Notes: generated by a model from the sequence alone, not told the origin. A stretch of 64,000 nucleotides of DNA from Diprion similis (GCF_021155765.1 NC_060118.1:10847646-10911645); one strand, 5' to 3'; positions 11,136 through 23,047 are shown, counted from the first letter of the stretch. A program made the numbers and translations.

Positions 11136-12983
11136 AATTATATGCCCAGATGAGAGAGAATTGCCAATTAATATATTATATTTTTAATATGAAATAGTAA
11201 GGATTTCAGAATTCAGTCGTGCGAAAACATTGCAAAGTTATTTATACGAATATACTTTTAAGATCAGTCAAGTAAGTTAACACTATGACGAATCCTTGGA
11301 TTTCTTTGAACTTTGCTTGAGTCCAGAAAAATTTGGAAACTTATCCTTTTTTTCGACCGACGTTGATGTTTTATTCCGAGGTGGACAGAAATCAAAAATA
11401 ATTCTTCACTGTTCCAGAAAAAAAAATAATGGATAAATTTGCTTTGAAGAAAACTAATAGAAAAGAAAGAAAACAACGTGGATAAAATTAGAACGTAATT
11501 CGGTATAAAAATGAAACGAAAATTCCACGAGCCAAATTTTTTGGCGAAATGAACTCAGGTGTTTTTCCGTTATCCGTCAGTACAGTGAGAAATTTGCATC
11601 GCCCAATGAAATAACGGTGATCTATAACTCCGACAGTGAGCCACATACCGACGAAAACAGAGGAGATTTTTTCTCGAGGTAACGGGTGTGACTGTCGATG
11701 ACTTACCGACGGAGAAGAAATCATCTGACGTGAGCATAGGATGATATTCGTTCCCACCGTGTCTTCGATCAGTAGTAAAAGCTATTCACGGTCCTGGCGC
11801 TGCACGTTTTGGTAATCAGTAGTCACAGCCGATATTGGCCGTACTGAAAGATCGTCTGACCAGAAACTCTGATTGATATGTAGTCTAGTTTGGCCCAGAC
11901 AACTCCGGACGGACGCACATTTTAGAAAAAAATGAAAGAATGTCCGTTTCTGTGAATCATAAACTTCTAATCAATGTGCTGGCTGACTAGGCAGGTTGAA
12001 GTTAATAAACTATTGGCTTCCGGAAACGACCTGTGAACTTCCGCCCTCCAATCGGATTGGTAGATATAGCTCTGGACAGATATCGGGCTGAAAGACTAAC
12101 GCATGGGGCTTTCCATGGAATATTTTGTACTTTTTTCCTTATAATTCTGTTAGAAGACGTCAACATCTGTTGATAAGACTGTTAAGAAATTCAGTAATAC
12201 TTGGTAATTAAATGAAAGGAGATATTTTAAAAGTGGGTTTTTTGATGTCGTCAGTGGAATTTCAACTCACAATCAGTGTTATATGATAAAAATGATAACG
12301 GTGACCGACACCGAATAACGAATTCTTGTACCATCATGAAACTCTGGAAAACAGCAATCCTCAAAGCAATGTACGAAAATTTAGAAAAGGTTTCATCTAA
12401 AAACTATAAGGAAACGATAATTTTATTCGATTTCATTATTGAAATGTATGAACATCGGTGAAACTATTATGAAAACAGACGCGTGGCCTGATCTCCCGAT
12501 GATTTTCCAAACTCCGATCTGAATCTTCTATCCGAAACCTACTCGTGATACTTTCTCCATGTCAATCAAGCGAAGATAACCGCTGATCAGGTAATAAAGA
12601 TCGTGAAGCCGATCGCAAAACTGACGTACAAAGATTTGACGAGGAAAACCTTAACGAAACGAGAACCAAAAAACGAAATAAAGCGCGACTATTCGTCCAG
12701 AAATAGTGCGAGGCGATAAGAACATTCGGTATCTTCGATTCTGACATTCTAAGACCTGAATAATCGCTGAATTCGAAAATATTTCACGAGAAGGCATAAA
12801 AACAAATTTCCATCGCGTCAGCAAGATCCGTCAAGAAGTTGTAAATGCGTGGAAATGATTTCAACTGAAAAAAAATTTCTTCACACACCGAATTTGCATT
12901 TTTGTTCAAAGTTGTGCCATATCAGCTTCCAAATAATACAAGCAATGGAAGCCATTCGTATAGCTAATATTGGGGGTGGGATT
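11136..12983. other. Intergenic part of unit 1, upstream of lectin copy 1
   Basis: About 1.8 kb with no supported gene. Only three substitutions from the unit 2 counterpart (20047-21894) were noticed by eye. Open frames here are identical in both copies simply because the DNA is, so copy-to-copy conservation is not evidence of coding. Confidence 0.5.
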
Positions 12984-13009
12984 CCCCCCCCCCCCCCCCC
13001 CCCCCCCCC
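12984..13009 (+). repeat. Poly-C tract (26 C) just upstream of lectin copy 1 promoter
   Basis: An uninterrupted run of 26 C ending 20 bp before the TATA box. The copy 2 tract at 21895-21917 has 23 C. The length is sequencing-sensitive. Confidence 0.9.
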
Positions 13010-13028
13010 TACATGAGAAATTATATGA

Positions 13029-13061
13029 TATAAAAGACGCCAGCAACAGCTGCACGCACCA
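13029..13061 (+). promoter_or_regulatory. TATA box and initiator, lectin copy 1
   Basis: TATAAAAG at 13029-13036 with an initiator-like CCAGTT whose A is at 13061, 32 bp from the first T of the TATA box. This predicts a 5' UTR of about 44 bp before the ATG at 13105. Confidence 0.65.
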
Positions 13062-13104
13062 GTTGACACGGTCAGTTTCGCTAAAGACTAACGTCAGCGC
13101 AAAA

Positions 13105-14013
13105 ATGACGCGACGGTTTACATCGTTCTTCCTGAAGTTTGCGTGCCTTTTGACCCTGATGGGAATCTTGTGCCCTGCGCCAAACGCCAGCTTCACGCTC
13201 CGTTTGAGTAATAAGACAATATCTGAGTACTCGAAGGTTGCAAGAACGAGGAAACTGAGACAAACTTTGTTCTTTGTTCCAGGTAATGACGTACGGGTCC
13301 CAGTCTGTACTTCAATATCGTTACAGCAATTGGGTCAGTTGATCGCGGCAGCTTCAACCACGAAAAATGTCACAGATGGTATAGATCTTTCGTCGCTGAG
13401 TAGATCGGAAACCAGATACGTATGTGATATTTGTGGAATTTGGCTGATCTATACATTTCATTGGATTCACAGATTCACCTATGAATCGGATCTACAACCA
13501 AAGTAAAATCAACACGCCACTTCCGGAAGGCTACGCCCCATATCGCAACTCGAGTGTAGCCTATAAGGTTTACGAGAAGGAGGTATCGTGGGTGGAGGCG
13601 AAAAAGCTATGCGAGAAGGATGGTGCGCGTTTGGGGATAGCTGATAGCCAAGAGACGTACAGCTATTTCAATCACCTGCCGAGTAACAGACAAAGAATAC
13701 ACGTAGGCATTTACCGTCTATTCGACAAATGGGTCAGCGTTCGAGACGGTGAGTTTCAATTTCTCAAAATCCTGATTATATGTGAATTCTACGTGAAATA
13801 ATCGATCGATTCTTTCATTCTACAGGATCCGTTGTAAATGATATACCATTTGAAAGTGGTCACGTTGACCTGAATCACGGATGTGTCAGAACAAGAACGT
13901 GGGATGGTCTTCTCGAAACTATCCCTTGCCACCGCAACGAAACAAACTCTCAAGCCGGAGTGCCATTAGGGTATTATCTCTGCGAGATTGAAATTCCGGA
14001 AAACACCTTGTGA
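13105..14013 (+). CDS. Secreted C-type-lectin-like protein, copy 1 (hemolymph LPS-binding-protein-like)
   Basis: The exon model is 13105-13378, 13473-13748 and 13826-14013, giving 245 residues. Residues 1-28 are a signal peptide (hydrophobic FFLKFACLLTLMGILC). Residues 28-92 form a linker with N-glycosylation motifs (NKT, NVT). The C-type lectin domain begins near residue 107, with YKVYEKEVSWVEAKKLCEKD typical of helix 1 in insect hemolymph lipopolysaccharide-binding lectins. Four canonical cysteines are at 138, 203, 218 and 236, so both domain disulfides can form. The calcium and sugar motifs (EPN or QPD, and WND) are absent and the long loop is short, suggesting calcium-independent or altered binding. 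Donor 1 (G/GTATAG at 13379) was chosen because it keeps phase; a 49-bp alternative intron is possible. AATAAA at 14134 follows. The family role is pathogen-surface recognition in hemolymph; its role here is inferred. Confidence 0.8.
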
Positions 14014-14133
14014 GAAATATTCTCCAGTTGACGTGGTCGGCGCCCGGGCTAAACAAAACCGAGAAAATCGGCTAAGTAATAAAGGATTCTCTTTAATTGC
14101 AGTAAACGATAATGAAATATTGTACGCATATTT

Positions 14134-14139
14134 AATAAA
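14134..14139 (+). terminator. Poly(A) signal AATAAA, lectin copy 1
   Basis: A canonical hexamer 121 bp after the stop codon, present in copy 2 at 23042-23047. Confidence 0.55.
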
Positions 14140-17051
14140 ATCTTCAAATACTGTTCATGTTTGGAGAAGGTATTTTTTCTTGCCTTTACCAAGTAAATTA
14201 ATTCTGTTACTTACCTCGGGTCAAAAGTCACGTGACGTCAAATAAGTCTAAGAAACACACGTCATCGAATCAATGTATGAGAGGTCAGAAATGTTATCAT
14301 TTCGTAACATGAACAAAAATAAAAAAATTCAGTCGAGCTCTACAGCATAGGAATATAAAAGCATCAGTGAGATTGTTACAAAAATTCAGGCTCTGCTAAA
14401 TCCATCGATGATTCTTCAGATTTCGATGTACTGGAACGTGATATTCTTAATGCTCGTAAAATGTAATTCGTAATTCAAAGTAATAAAAAATATTCATTTT
14501 ATTGGTAACTTGTAACTAGGCAAAAAAAGAAATAATAACACTCATCCAACTGAAATTTACATATTTACAATAAAAATATTTTCATTATAAATTCCCTACG
14601 TGATGAGTATCGGATGTTTTTCTTTCTCCCTTTGATATTTTAAGTTAACAGCGAGCCGGCAGGAAAAATGTTCATTGATATTTCTGTACTCGGTATGTCA
14701 ACCGCCTACCTTATCGGTCGGGTGAGGTTCGGGAGGGATCCAGAATAAGACCGATACTGTAGGAGGACTGCCGTGCCACTCACCGATATCTATTCGAAAA
14801 GCTTCAATTATCCCCCACGTGCAATTGAATGGAAGAATGCATAATTTCGTCTGCGCTACCTGATCGAGTGTTTTCTTTTTTTTCAACCACCTGTGGTCAC
14901 AATTTGAAGTTTTTTATTTCTCTTTTTATTTATAAATTTATTTGTGTCATTCGAGACAAGTTAAAATATGATAAAAGTATCTGCGTTAAGTAGAATTTTC
15001 AATGAGGAGTAAAAAATTACTAATTATCAATTCAATTTGTTATCTGGAAAGTGAAAAGTACAAACTACAATTGCTATTTTTAGCTAAAAAATATCAATTT
15101 CAAATATGTCATACGAATGTCATTATAATCGGTTTTCTTTCTGATTACGAATCATAAATGTATTCAAAATCGAGTTTTCTCCTCATCGCATATCACGTCA
15201 TTGATTATAGTTGAATAAACCTTACCGAAAAAGTCAGTAATAACTTCGATCGACTATTCATAAATAAGTAAAAAGATCAAGTTTATAGTTTGTTTTTCAA
15301 TTTTGTGACTGTCAGAAATTCAACGAGGTACCAAATTGTTGAGGCGATTGTGAGCATAACTGTCTTCGGTCAATTTTATCACAAAAATGAAATCACTCGA
15401 GCGTACAGTTTTGAATTTGCAATAAAAAATCTAGAATCTGAAACTGTAATTATTTCCAATGATAACCCGGATTGTGGAGAATCGATCAAACCAATCGATG
15501 AGCAGAGTCGTAAAAAGTTATGTCCCTTTCTTAAATCATTGGATGCACGTACGTTGAAATAGACACTCGGTTCATATATCGTGCGATCTGAATAAGCCAA
15601 ATGAAGCTATCGCAACATCTAATCTCAATTATAAAACATTTCTGTCTATACATTGCGCAACGAACGGGAGTAAACAACCGGTATCCAGTGTATAAGTGTT
15701 CCTTCTACGTACCGATGTAATCTGCGGCAATTAAATCGCACGGTGATGACTCGAGTACTTCGTCAAGTAAAAGCGGGGAAAAAGTTGTGAGGAAAATGCG
15801 TAATCCTCGACCAACGTCGTCGCGCATTCCGAGCTACTGATCACGAGTTACGGATATTCGCATTCTCACACAGACACACTTCCGATCGTGAAATTTCTCT
15901 TGTGTACCGTTTTTGAAAAGGATCTAAAAGTACGAGGGAAAAGTTGTCGGAAAATCAGGTTGAATTGATTACAAATTAAGTCGTATAGCGTAAAAAAAAA
16001 AACCTCATTTTCTGCTGAATGAAGTGAAGGTTTCGAATTCATTGAATTTTTTGGTGCTAACTTGAGTATATTGAATTTCGAATCATGATTGATGGCCGTT
16101 TTTTTTTTCATCACAGCTGAATTACAGAATTTTTACATTACGAGGATTACGAGGATTTCATGGGTTTTTGCTGGCTACGATTTTGGTCTTTTTTAAATTC
16201 TGGGTTTTCCGTACTTCGACTTTGCACAAGTTCAAATTCTGTGAAACAGATTCTCACATTTTTGAAGCGCCGAACGAATGGGCGTAAGAATATAGATACA
16301 ATAGAAAATGGAAGCGCTACAATATCGATTTTTTTAAGAAGCGGTCATTTAATTTATACAATTTAAAAATGTAGAAAGTCAAAGTTCGTGGTTTTGGTCC
16401 TCTTATCAATCGGCTGTCCTAGTTTTTTACCCCGAGCCGAGCTAACCCCTTGATGCTACGATTCAATTCCAATCACTCCACATTTTCATCCCCAATCATT
16501 AACTTTTTGTATTTTTCTATTTCCAGAGAGAAAAAAAGAAGTCATTCTGATCACCCTTAAAATGAAAAGTTGATCTCCACGTTTTGAACCTTAGAGAATC
16601 ACCTCCAATCATTTCAAGACTTTTTCTTTGTCTGATTTCAGACAAATTTTAACGATTTTGGTATGAGCGCCGAGAGAAGTCGTCGCTTTCAGGTAGTTTT
16701 CAAAATGATAAAAAATCCTTACATTTCTATCTAACACGATATCCGAGGGCTGTGAAAGCGTTAATCACGAATCTGAATTTGTAGTTCGCAGTTCGAAACC
16801 GCTTGTTCAAATTTTTTAGCCCGAGGGTGAATTCCGAGCTGTTCTACGACCCACGAGCCAACTAGAGGACCGAAATGAATTGTACAATGTAATAACACGT
16901 CTCGCGCTGTTCGCCCAGGGCAGCTTGGCCTTTCGGGGTGGGGGATGGAGACTTTCTCTGTGACATAATTTCACAGCTGGGGAACACGGCGAGGCTGTTC
17001 CAACGGAAGCTGGACCAACTCCAGCATCGGCAGTACCAAACTCTTCGCAGA
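14140..17051. other. Intergenic part of unit 1, lectin to CPAP1-B
   Basis: About 2.9 kb with no supported gene. Substitutions between the two units are concentrated here, especially at 15220-16320. A 90-codon open frame at 15290-15562 is retained in both units, but it differs by both silent and replacement changes and has no recognisable homology. I do not call it. Confidence 0.5.
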
Positions 17052-19835
17052 ATGGCGAGGTGGTACGCGACTGGAGGGACCAAAACGATCGGCGTAGTCC
17101 TCGTCCTTGCAGCGATCCTCGATATCACGTCGGCCGGATTTCCAGAGGTGAGAACTTCCCGATTACTCATCAATTTCTTCTTCAATTCACCGCCGCACAG
17201 AGTCTTTACTATTTTCATTATCTTACAGTAACAAAAAAATAATTTCGCTCTGATTAGTTCTATTGTGAGAAAAGCAATTGACACAAACCTATGAATTCGC
17301 AGCACCGCGCCTTCGACGTTGGCTACAATGGCTACCAAAATTTCCAGCCAGTGGTGGGACACCATCGTCCAATAGTCGTCGAGGAGCCGCGCAAGAAGAG
17401 CGAGCAAGACTTCAGCAAGATTCCCGGAATTCCCGGTGTGGATTATCCCATTTTCCACAAAGTTCCTCCGACCAGTTTTTCCTGCGCCCACGTTCCATAC
17501 GCACCTGGAATGTACGCTAATGTTGAAACAGGCTGCCAGGTAATGGAAAAAAAATTTTTAGTTTCAAAAGCTTCTTATTCAAGCTTAATTAGATTTTTCC
17601 TCCGTTTATTTTGCTGCATTGGATTATGAATTCAGAATTTTTGAATCGGATATGGTGAAAAATTTTTTGGGAATATTTTTTCGAGCTGTGAAAGCTGCTT
17701 CAAAGCTTTTCTGGATTATTTTCCCATTCAGTTTCGCTGCTTTGTACCAAAAACTCGAAGATTTCAGATTCAAATACAATAAAACGTATTTCGAAAATCA
17801 CTTAAGGGTGAAACTTTATTCAGATATTCAAGTTTTATTAAAGCTCCTTTTGATCATTTTCCTGTCTTACTTGAATTTCTCAGATATAAAATACAACGAT
17901 TTCAATTTCGCACAGAATCGAACATATTTAGGAACAAATTTTTGATGAAAATCCATTTCTCATGATTCAAGCTTTTTCAAGCTTTTTATCTTTCTTTGCC
18001 TCAGATTCAACAAGATTAACGACTTGAATTCAAAACCGCAATCTTGCACGTATCAAAGCTCGTAAATCAGATAACATTTCCTCCATTCAAAAAACATTTC
18101 TACGTCCTCTGTCAAGCTCAAAATAATTACGCGCAGCCTTTTAAAATGGAATAATTTTCACCCAAATTCGAAGTGAAAGATATATTTCCAAGTAAAAATA
18201 TTTCGAGCCTAATAAACCCGAATAAGTCCAATCATTTCCGATTCTTAGCGCCGGATCTCAAGACAGTGACAACGAAGAAGAGTTAGAAAATTTTTAATCA
18301 CACCTTTGACGTGTCATCCTTATTTTCTACGTCGTGACCTTATTCACCTTATTTTGTCGTCCCTATGACGTGTCCTGATTCTGTAAGGATTAGCCTGATC
18401 GCTGTATGCAATCATTACCTTGGCCATTACTCTGCTGCCTCCCTAGGGCTGAGCTGTAATAGAAAATTGAGATGAGCAATATCTTGCTGCAATCTTAATT
18501 AGAGCCGTAAAACGTGCCTCACAATCAGGCCAACGCGTGTAGGTAATCAAACATCGTCGGTGTGGAATACTGGACTAAACCAGTCGAGTGTTTGGAAATT
18601 ATTTTAAATGAGAATTCAAAATCCGAACGTAAAAAAGTGCCGCAGTTTTTCGGTTGATTATCAGAAACGAAAATATGTAATTTTTTTTTTTTTCTCATCT
18701 CTTTTTAATAAAGTAAATTTGAAACGGTGAATATAATGAATAAAATACGTGAAACCTTGTTATTTATTTTTTTTATCCGGATTTCATTTCTGTAAACTGA
18801 ATGCAAAGAATTTTCGTTTTCTCTACAATCGTCGTTGTTGTTGTTGTTGTTTCTTACTTCTACCGGAAATTTAATTATTAAAAAATTATCTAATCCGCGA
18901 ATACAATATAAATTGCACTCATCAGATATTCATCTGTCGTTTATCTCGCTTTGATGTAATTTTATGGTATTAAAATTTATCGAATTGTTTCGTGATTGCG
19001 ATGAAATTACAACTAAGTATTAAGTATATAAGAGTTATTAAGAACAATCGTTACGGATTATGTAATCCGAGACAGTTGCAAATTTCGTATTTTTGCCAGT
19101 TAAATATCATCCTGCGTTAATTGACGATAAAAAAAAAAAAACAAAAAAAAAAAGGGGGGGGGGGCGAACTAAAAATCGACCAAAAAAATGAAAACAAAAA
19201 AGAATGAGAAGAAATTTTCAACATTTTCATTCGCACTTTTTGAATATTTGCATCGTACGAATACGAGATATATTTCTGGAAAGAGAAAAAAAAAATTATT
19301 TCGTTTTATGCGCGCGCAGAAAAATGGGAGAGAAAATCAGAGAAACAAATATTCCAACAAGAAACGCGGATCAAGGCTGCAAGTCAGATCCGATCGCATA
19401 TCATATGGGATCGAATTTATGGAGTTTGTTCGTTTCGCGCTGATGCAGGTGTCTAAGAGATTGTAATATTGTATGATAATGAATGCCTTTCACGCGCGTT
19501 CCGAATTGCGAAGAGGCGGCTGATATTACAGGTGTCCTGATAAGTGATACCTCATACTGACTTCGATATTTCTTTCTCTCTCTCTCTCTCTTTCTTTCTT
19601 TCTCTCTCTCTCTCTCTCAGCGTTCAGATCCTGCTGCAGAATATAATACAACAATTGAACAATTTTTTTTTATCGCCCACCACACCAGGCATATCACGTC
19701 TGTCACGACGGAAGAGAGGGACACCAGGGTGCCTCATTCCTCTGCACAAATGGAACCCTGTTCAACCAGCATGAATTTGCCTGCGATTGGTGGTACAACG
19801 TGAATTGCGCCGACGCTCCTTCACTCTACAGGTAA
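17052..19835 (+). CDS. CPAP1-B copy 1: one-domain chitin-binding cuticle protein missing its terminal exon
   Basis: Exons 17052-17147, 17303-17539 and 19689-19831 match copy 2. The signal peptide includes TIGVVLVLAAILDITSAG. One complete ChtBD2 domain has cysteines at residues 93, 110, 116, 130, 143 and 151, with CDWWYNVNC at its end. The duplication breakpoint lies 48 bp after exon 3, so unit 1 has no terminal exon. If the donor at 19832 is not used, translation continues AGG then TAA at 19833-19835, giving a 159-residue protein with an intact chitin-binding domain but without the Lys/Pro/Glu-rich tail. Alternatively the donor could splice into unit 2 or to the exon at 29613. The downstream poly(A) signal at 20041 derives from CPAP1-A. 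The start is the ATG next to the signal peptide; an in-frame upstream GTG-led extension is not credible. Confidence 0.78.
17540..19688 (+). other. Intron 2 of CPAP1-B copy 1
   Basis: A 2.15-kb phase-0 intron splitting the ChtBD2 domain. It contains a GTT repeat near 18833, an A/G homopolymer near 19130-19164 and a TC repeat at 19571-19618. No nested gene seen. Confidence 0.75.
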
Positions 19836-20040
19836 TATGATAAATTTATTGCGGATTATTAGAATTTCTTTTATTTTATTATAGAATTATTATTATTTTT
19901 GTTTTTCAACATTGACTTGACATTTGTACTGTATATAAATAGGGTCTAAATATATAACCTGAGAAGCCATACATTTATAATTATGTAATTGTAAATCGAT
20001 ATCTTTATATGAATATTTTTGTACACTGTTCGCGTTTTGT

Positions 20041-20046
20041 AATAAA
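20041..20046 (+). terminator. Duplicated CPAP1-A poly(A) signal now downstream of truncated CPAP1-B copy 1
   Basis: A copy of the AATAAA at 11130-11135, about 205 bp after the readthrough stop of CPAP1-B copy 1. It could end that transcript. Confidence 0.5.
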
Positions 20047-21894
20047 AATTATATGCCCAGATGAGAGAGAGTTGCCAATTAATATATTATATTTTTAATA
20101 TGAAATAGTAAGGATTTCAGAATTCAGTCGTGCGAAAACATTGCAAAGTTATTTATACGAATATACTTTTAAGATCAGTCAAGTAAGTTAACACTATGAC
20201 GAATGCTTGGATTTTTTTGAACTTTGCTTGAGTCCAGAAAAATTTGGAAACTTATCCTTTTTTTCGACCGACGTTGATGTTTTATTCCGAGGTGGACAGA
20301 AATCAAAAATAATTCTTCACTGTTCCAGAAAAAAAAATAATGGATAAATTTGCTTTGAAGAAAACTAATAGAAAAGAAAGAAAACAACGTGGATAAAATT
20401 AGAACGTAATTCGGTATAAAAATGAAACGAAAATTCCACGAGCCAAATTTTTTGGCGAAATGAACTCAGGTGTTTTTCCGTTATCCGTCAGTACAGTGAG
20501 AAATTTGCATCGCCCAATGAAATAACGGTGATCTATAACTCCGACAGTGAGCCACATACCGACGAAAACAGAGGAGATTTTTTCTCGAGGTAACGGGTGT
20601 GACTGTCGATGACTTACCGACGGAGAAGAAATCATCTGACGTGAGCATAGGATGATATTCGTTCCCACCGTGTCTTCGATCAGTAGTAAAAGCTATTCAC
20701 GGTCCTGGCGCTGCACGTTTTGGTAATCAGTAGTCACAGCCGATATTGGCCGTACTGAAAGATCGTCTGACCAGAAACTCTGATTGATATGTAGTCTAGT
20801 TTGGCCCAGACAACTCCGGACGGACGCACATTTTAGAAAAAAATGAAAGAATGTCCGTTTCTGTGAATCATAAACTTCTAATCAATGTGCTGGCTGACTA
20901 GGCAGGTTGAAGTTAATAAACTATTGGCTTCCGGAAACGACCTGTGAACTTCCGCCCTCCAATCGGATTGGTAGATATAGCTCTGGACAGATATCGGGCT
21001 GAAAGACTAACGCATGGGGCTTTCCATGGAATATTTTGTACTTTTTTCCTTATAATTCTGTTAGAAGACGTCAACATCTGTTGATAAGACTGTTAAGAAA
21101 TTCAGTAATACTTGGTAATTAAATGAAAGGAGATATTTTAAAAGTGGGTTTTTTGATGTCGTCAGTGGAATTTCAACTCACAATCAGTGTTATATGATAA
21201 AAATGATAACGGTGACCGACACCGAATAACGAATTCTTGTACCATCATGAAACTCTGGAAAACAGCAATCCTCAAAGCAATGTACGAAAATTTAGAAAAG
21301 GTTTCATCTAAAAACTATAAGGAAACGATAATTTTATTCGATTTCATTATTGAAATGTATGAACATCGGTGAAACTATTATGAAAACAGACGCGTGGCCT
21401 GATCTCCCGATGATTTTCCAAACTCCGATCTGAATCTTCTATCCGAAACCTACTCGTGATACTTTCTCCATGTCAATCAAGCGAAGATAACCGCTGATCA
21501 GGTAATAAAGATCGTGAAGCCGATCGCAAAACTGACGTACAAAGATTTGACGAGGAAAACCTTAACGAAACGAGAACCAAAAAACGAAATAAAGCGCGAC
21601 TATTCGTCCAGAAATAGTGCGAGGCGATAAGAACATTCGGTATCTTCGATTCTGACATTCTAAGACCTGAATAATCGCTGAATTCGAAAATATTTCACGA
21701 GAAGGCATAAAAACAAATTTCCATCGCGTCAGCAAGATCCGTCAAGAAGTTGTAAATGCGTGGAAATGATTTCAACTGAAAAAAAATTTCTTCACACACC
21801 GAATTTGCATTTTTGTTCAAAGTTGTGCCATATCAGCTTCCAAATAATACAAGCAATGGAAGCCATTCGTATAGCTAATATTGGGGGTGGGATT
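20047..21894. other. Intergenic part of unit 2, upstream of lectin copy 2
   Basis: Counterpart of 11136-12983 with very few substitutions. No gene supported. Confidence 0.5.
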
Positions 21895-21917
21895 CCCCCC
21901 CCCCCCCCCCCCCCCCC
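21895..21917 (+). repeat. Poly-C tract (23 C) upstream of lectin copy 2
   Basis: The shorter counterpart of the 26-C tract in unit 1. Confidence 0.9.
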
Positions 21918-21936
21918 TACATGAGAAATTATATGA

Positions 21937-21969
21937 TATAAAAGACGCCAGCAACAGCTGCACGCACCA
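21937..21969 (+). promoter_or_regulatory. TATA box and initiator, lectin copy 2
   Basis: TATAAAAG at 21937-21944 and CCAGTT with A at 21969, identical to copy 1. Confidence 0.65.
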
Positions 21970-22012
21970 GTTGACACGGTCAGTTTCGCTAAAGACTAAC
22001 GTCAGCGCAAAA

Positions 22013-22921
22013 ATGACGCGACGGTTTACATCGTTCTTCCTGAAGTTTGCGTGCCTTTTGACCCTGATGGGAATCTTGTGCCCTGCGCCAAACGCCAGCT
22101 TCACGCTCCGTTTGAGTAATAAGACAATATCTGAGTACTCGAAGGTTGCAAGAACGAGGAAACTGAGACAAACTTTGTTCTTTGTTCCAGGTAATGACGT
22201 ACGGGTCCCAGTCTGTACTTCAATATCGTTACAGCAATTGGGTCAGTTGATCGCGGCAGCTTCAACCACGAAAAATGTCACAGATGGTATAGATCTTTCG
22301 TCGCTGAGTAGATCGGAAACCAGATACGTATGTGATATTTGTGGAATTTGGCTGATCTATACATTTCATTGGATTCACAGATTCACCTATGAATCGGATC
22401 TACAACCAAAGTAAAATCAACACGCCACTTCCGGAAGGCTACGCCCCATATCGCAACTCGAGTGTAGCCTATAAGGTTTACGAGAAGGAGGTATCGTGGG
22501 TGGAGGCGAAAAAGCTATGCGAGAAGGATGGTGCGCGTTTGGGGATAGCTGATAGCCAAGAGACGTACATCTATTTCATTCACCTGCCGAGTAACGGAAA
22601 AAGAATACACGTAGGCATTTACCGTCTATTCGACAAATGGGTCAGCGTTCGAGACGGTGAGTTTCAATTTCTCAAAATCCTGATTATATGTGAATTCTAC
22701 GTGAAATAATCGATCGATTCTTTCATTCTACAGGATCCGTTGTAAATGATATACCATTTGAAAGTGGTCACGTTGACCTGAATCACGGATGTGTCAGAAC
22801 AAGAACGTGGGATGGTCTTCTCGAAACTATCCCTTGCCACCGCAACGAAACATACTCTCAAGCCGACTCGCCATTAGGGTATTATCTCTGCGAGATTGAA
22901 ATTCCGGAAAACACCTTGTGA
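22013..22921 (+). CDS. Secreted C-type-lectin-like protein, copy 2
   Basis: Exons 22013-22286, 22381-22656 and 22734-22921 give 245 residues with the same signal peptide, linker, four domain cysteines and missing calcium/sugar motifs as copy 1. Exon 1 and both introns look identical to copy 1. Relative to copy 1 the protein has seven replacements: S155I, N158I, R164G, Q165K, N224Y, G228D and V229S. These come from nine base changes with no silent change seen. They fall in two patches, the helix-to-strand segment after residue 153 and the segment just after the cysteine at 218, near the binding face expected for this fold. Both copies look intact and have the same promoter and AATAAA (23042). 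Confidence 0.8.
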
Positions 22922-23047
22922 GAAATATTCTCCAGTTGACGTGGTCGGCGCCCGGGCTAAACAAAACCGAGAAAATCGGCTAAGTAATAAAGGATTCTCT
23001 TTAATTGCAGTAAACGATAATGAAATATTGTACGCATATTTAATAAA

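Larger units (their letters stand above)
10971..19879 (+). repeat. Tandem segmental duplication, unit 1 (8.9 kb)
   Basis: Bases 10971-19879 recur in direct orientation at 19882-28782, with an offset of 8911 bp near the left end falling to about 8903 bp near the right through small indels. The unit starts in the 3' region of CPAP1-A and ends in the intron before the last exon of CPAP1-B. Each unit carries one lectin-like gene and CPAP1-B exons 1-3. Much of it is nearly identical between copies, with differences concentrated between about 13.66 and 16.63 kb. Confidence 0.95.

Noticed and set aside
11488-11757. 89-codon minus-strand frame, identical in both units
   Set aside because: It starts with GTG, has no recognised domain, and the identity comes from the recent duplication.
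12970-13104. In-frame extension upstream of the lectin ATG with a poly-proline run
   Set aside because: The prolines come from the poly-C tract, which lies upstream of the TATA box and so is not transcribed in the model.
15290-15562. 90-codon open frame retained in both duplicated units
   Set aside because: It has both silent and replacement differences, begins with a TTG, and has no signal peptide, domain or splice context. Retention is expected at this divergence.
16862-17491. 209-codon open frame on the minus strand (also 25769-26398)
   Set aside because: It overlaps CPAP1-B exons 1-2 antisense, has no recognisable domain, and its sameness in both copies only reflects the recent duplication.
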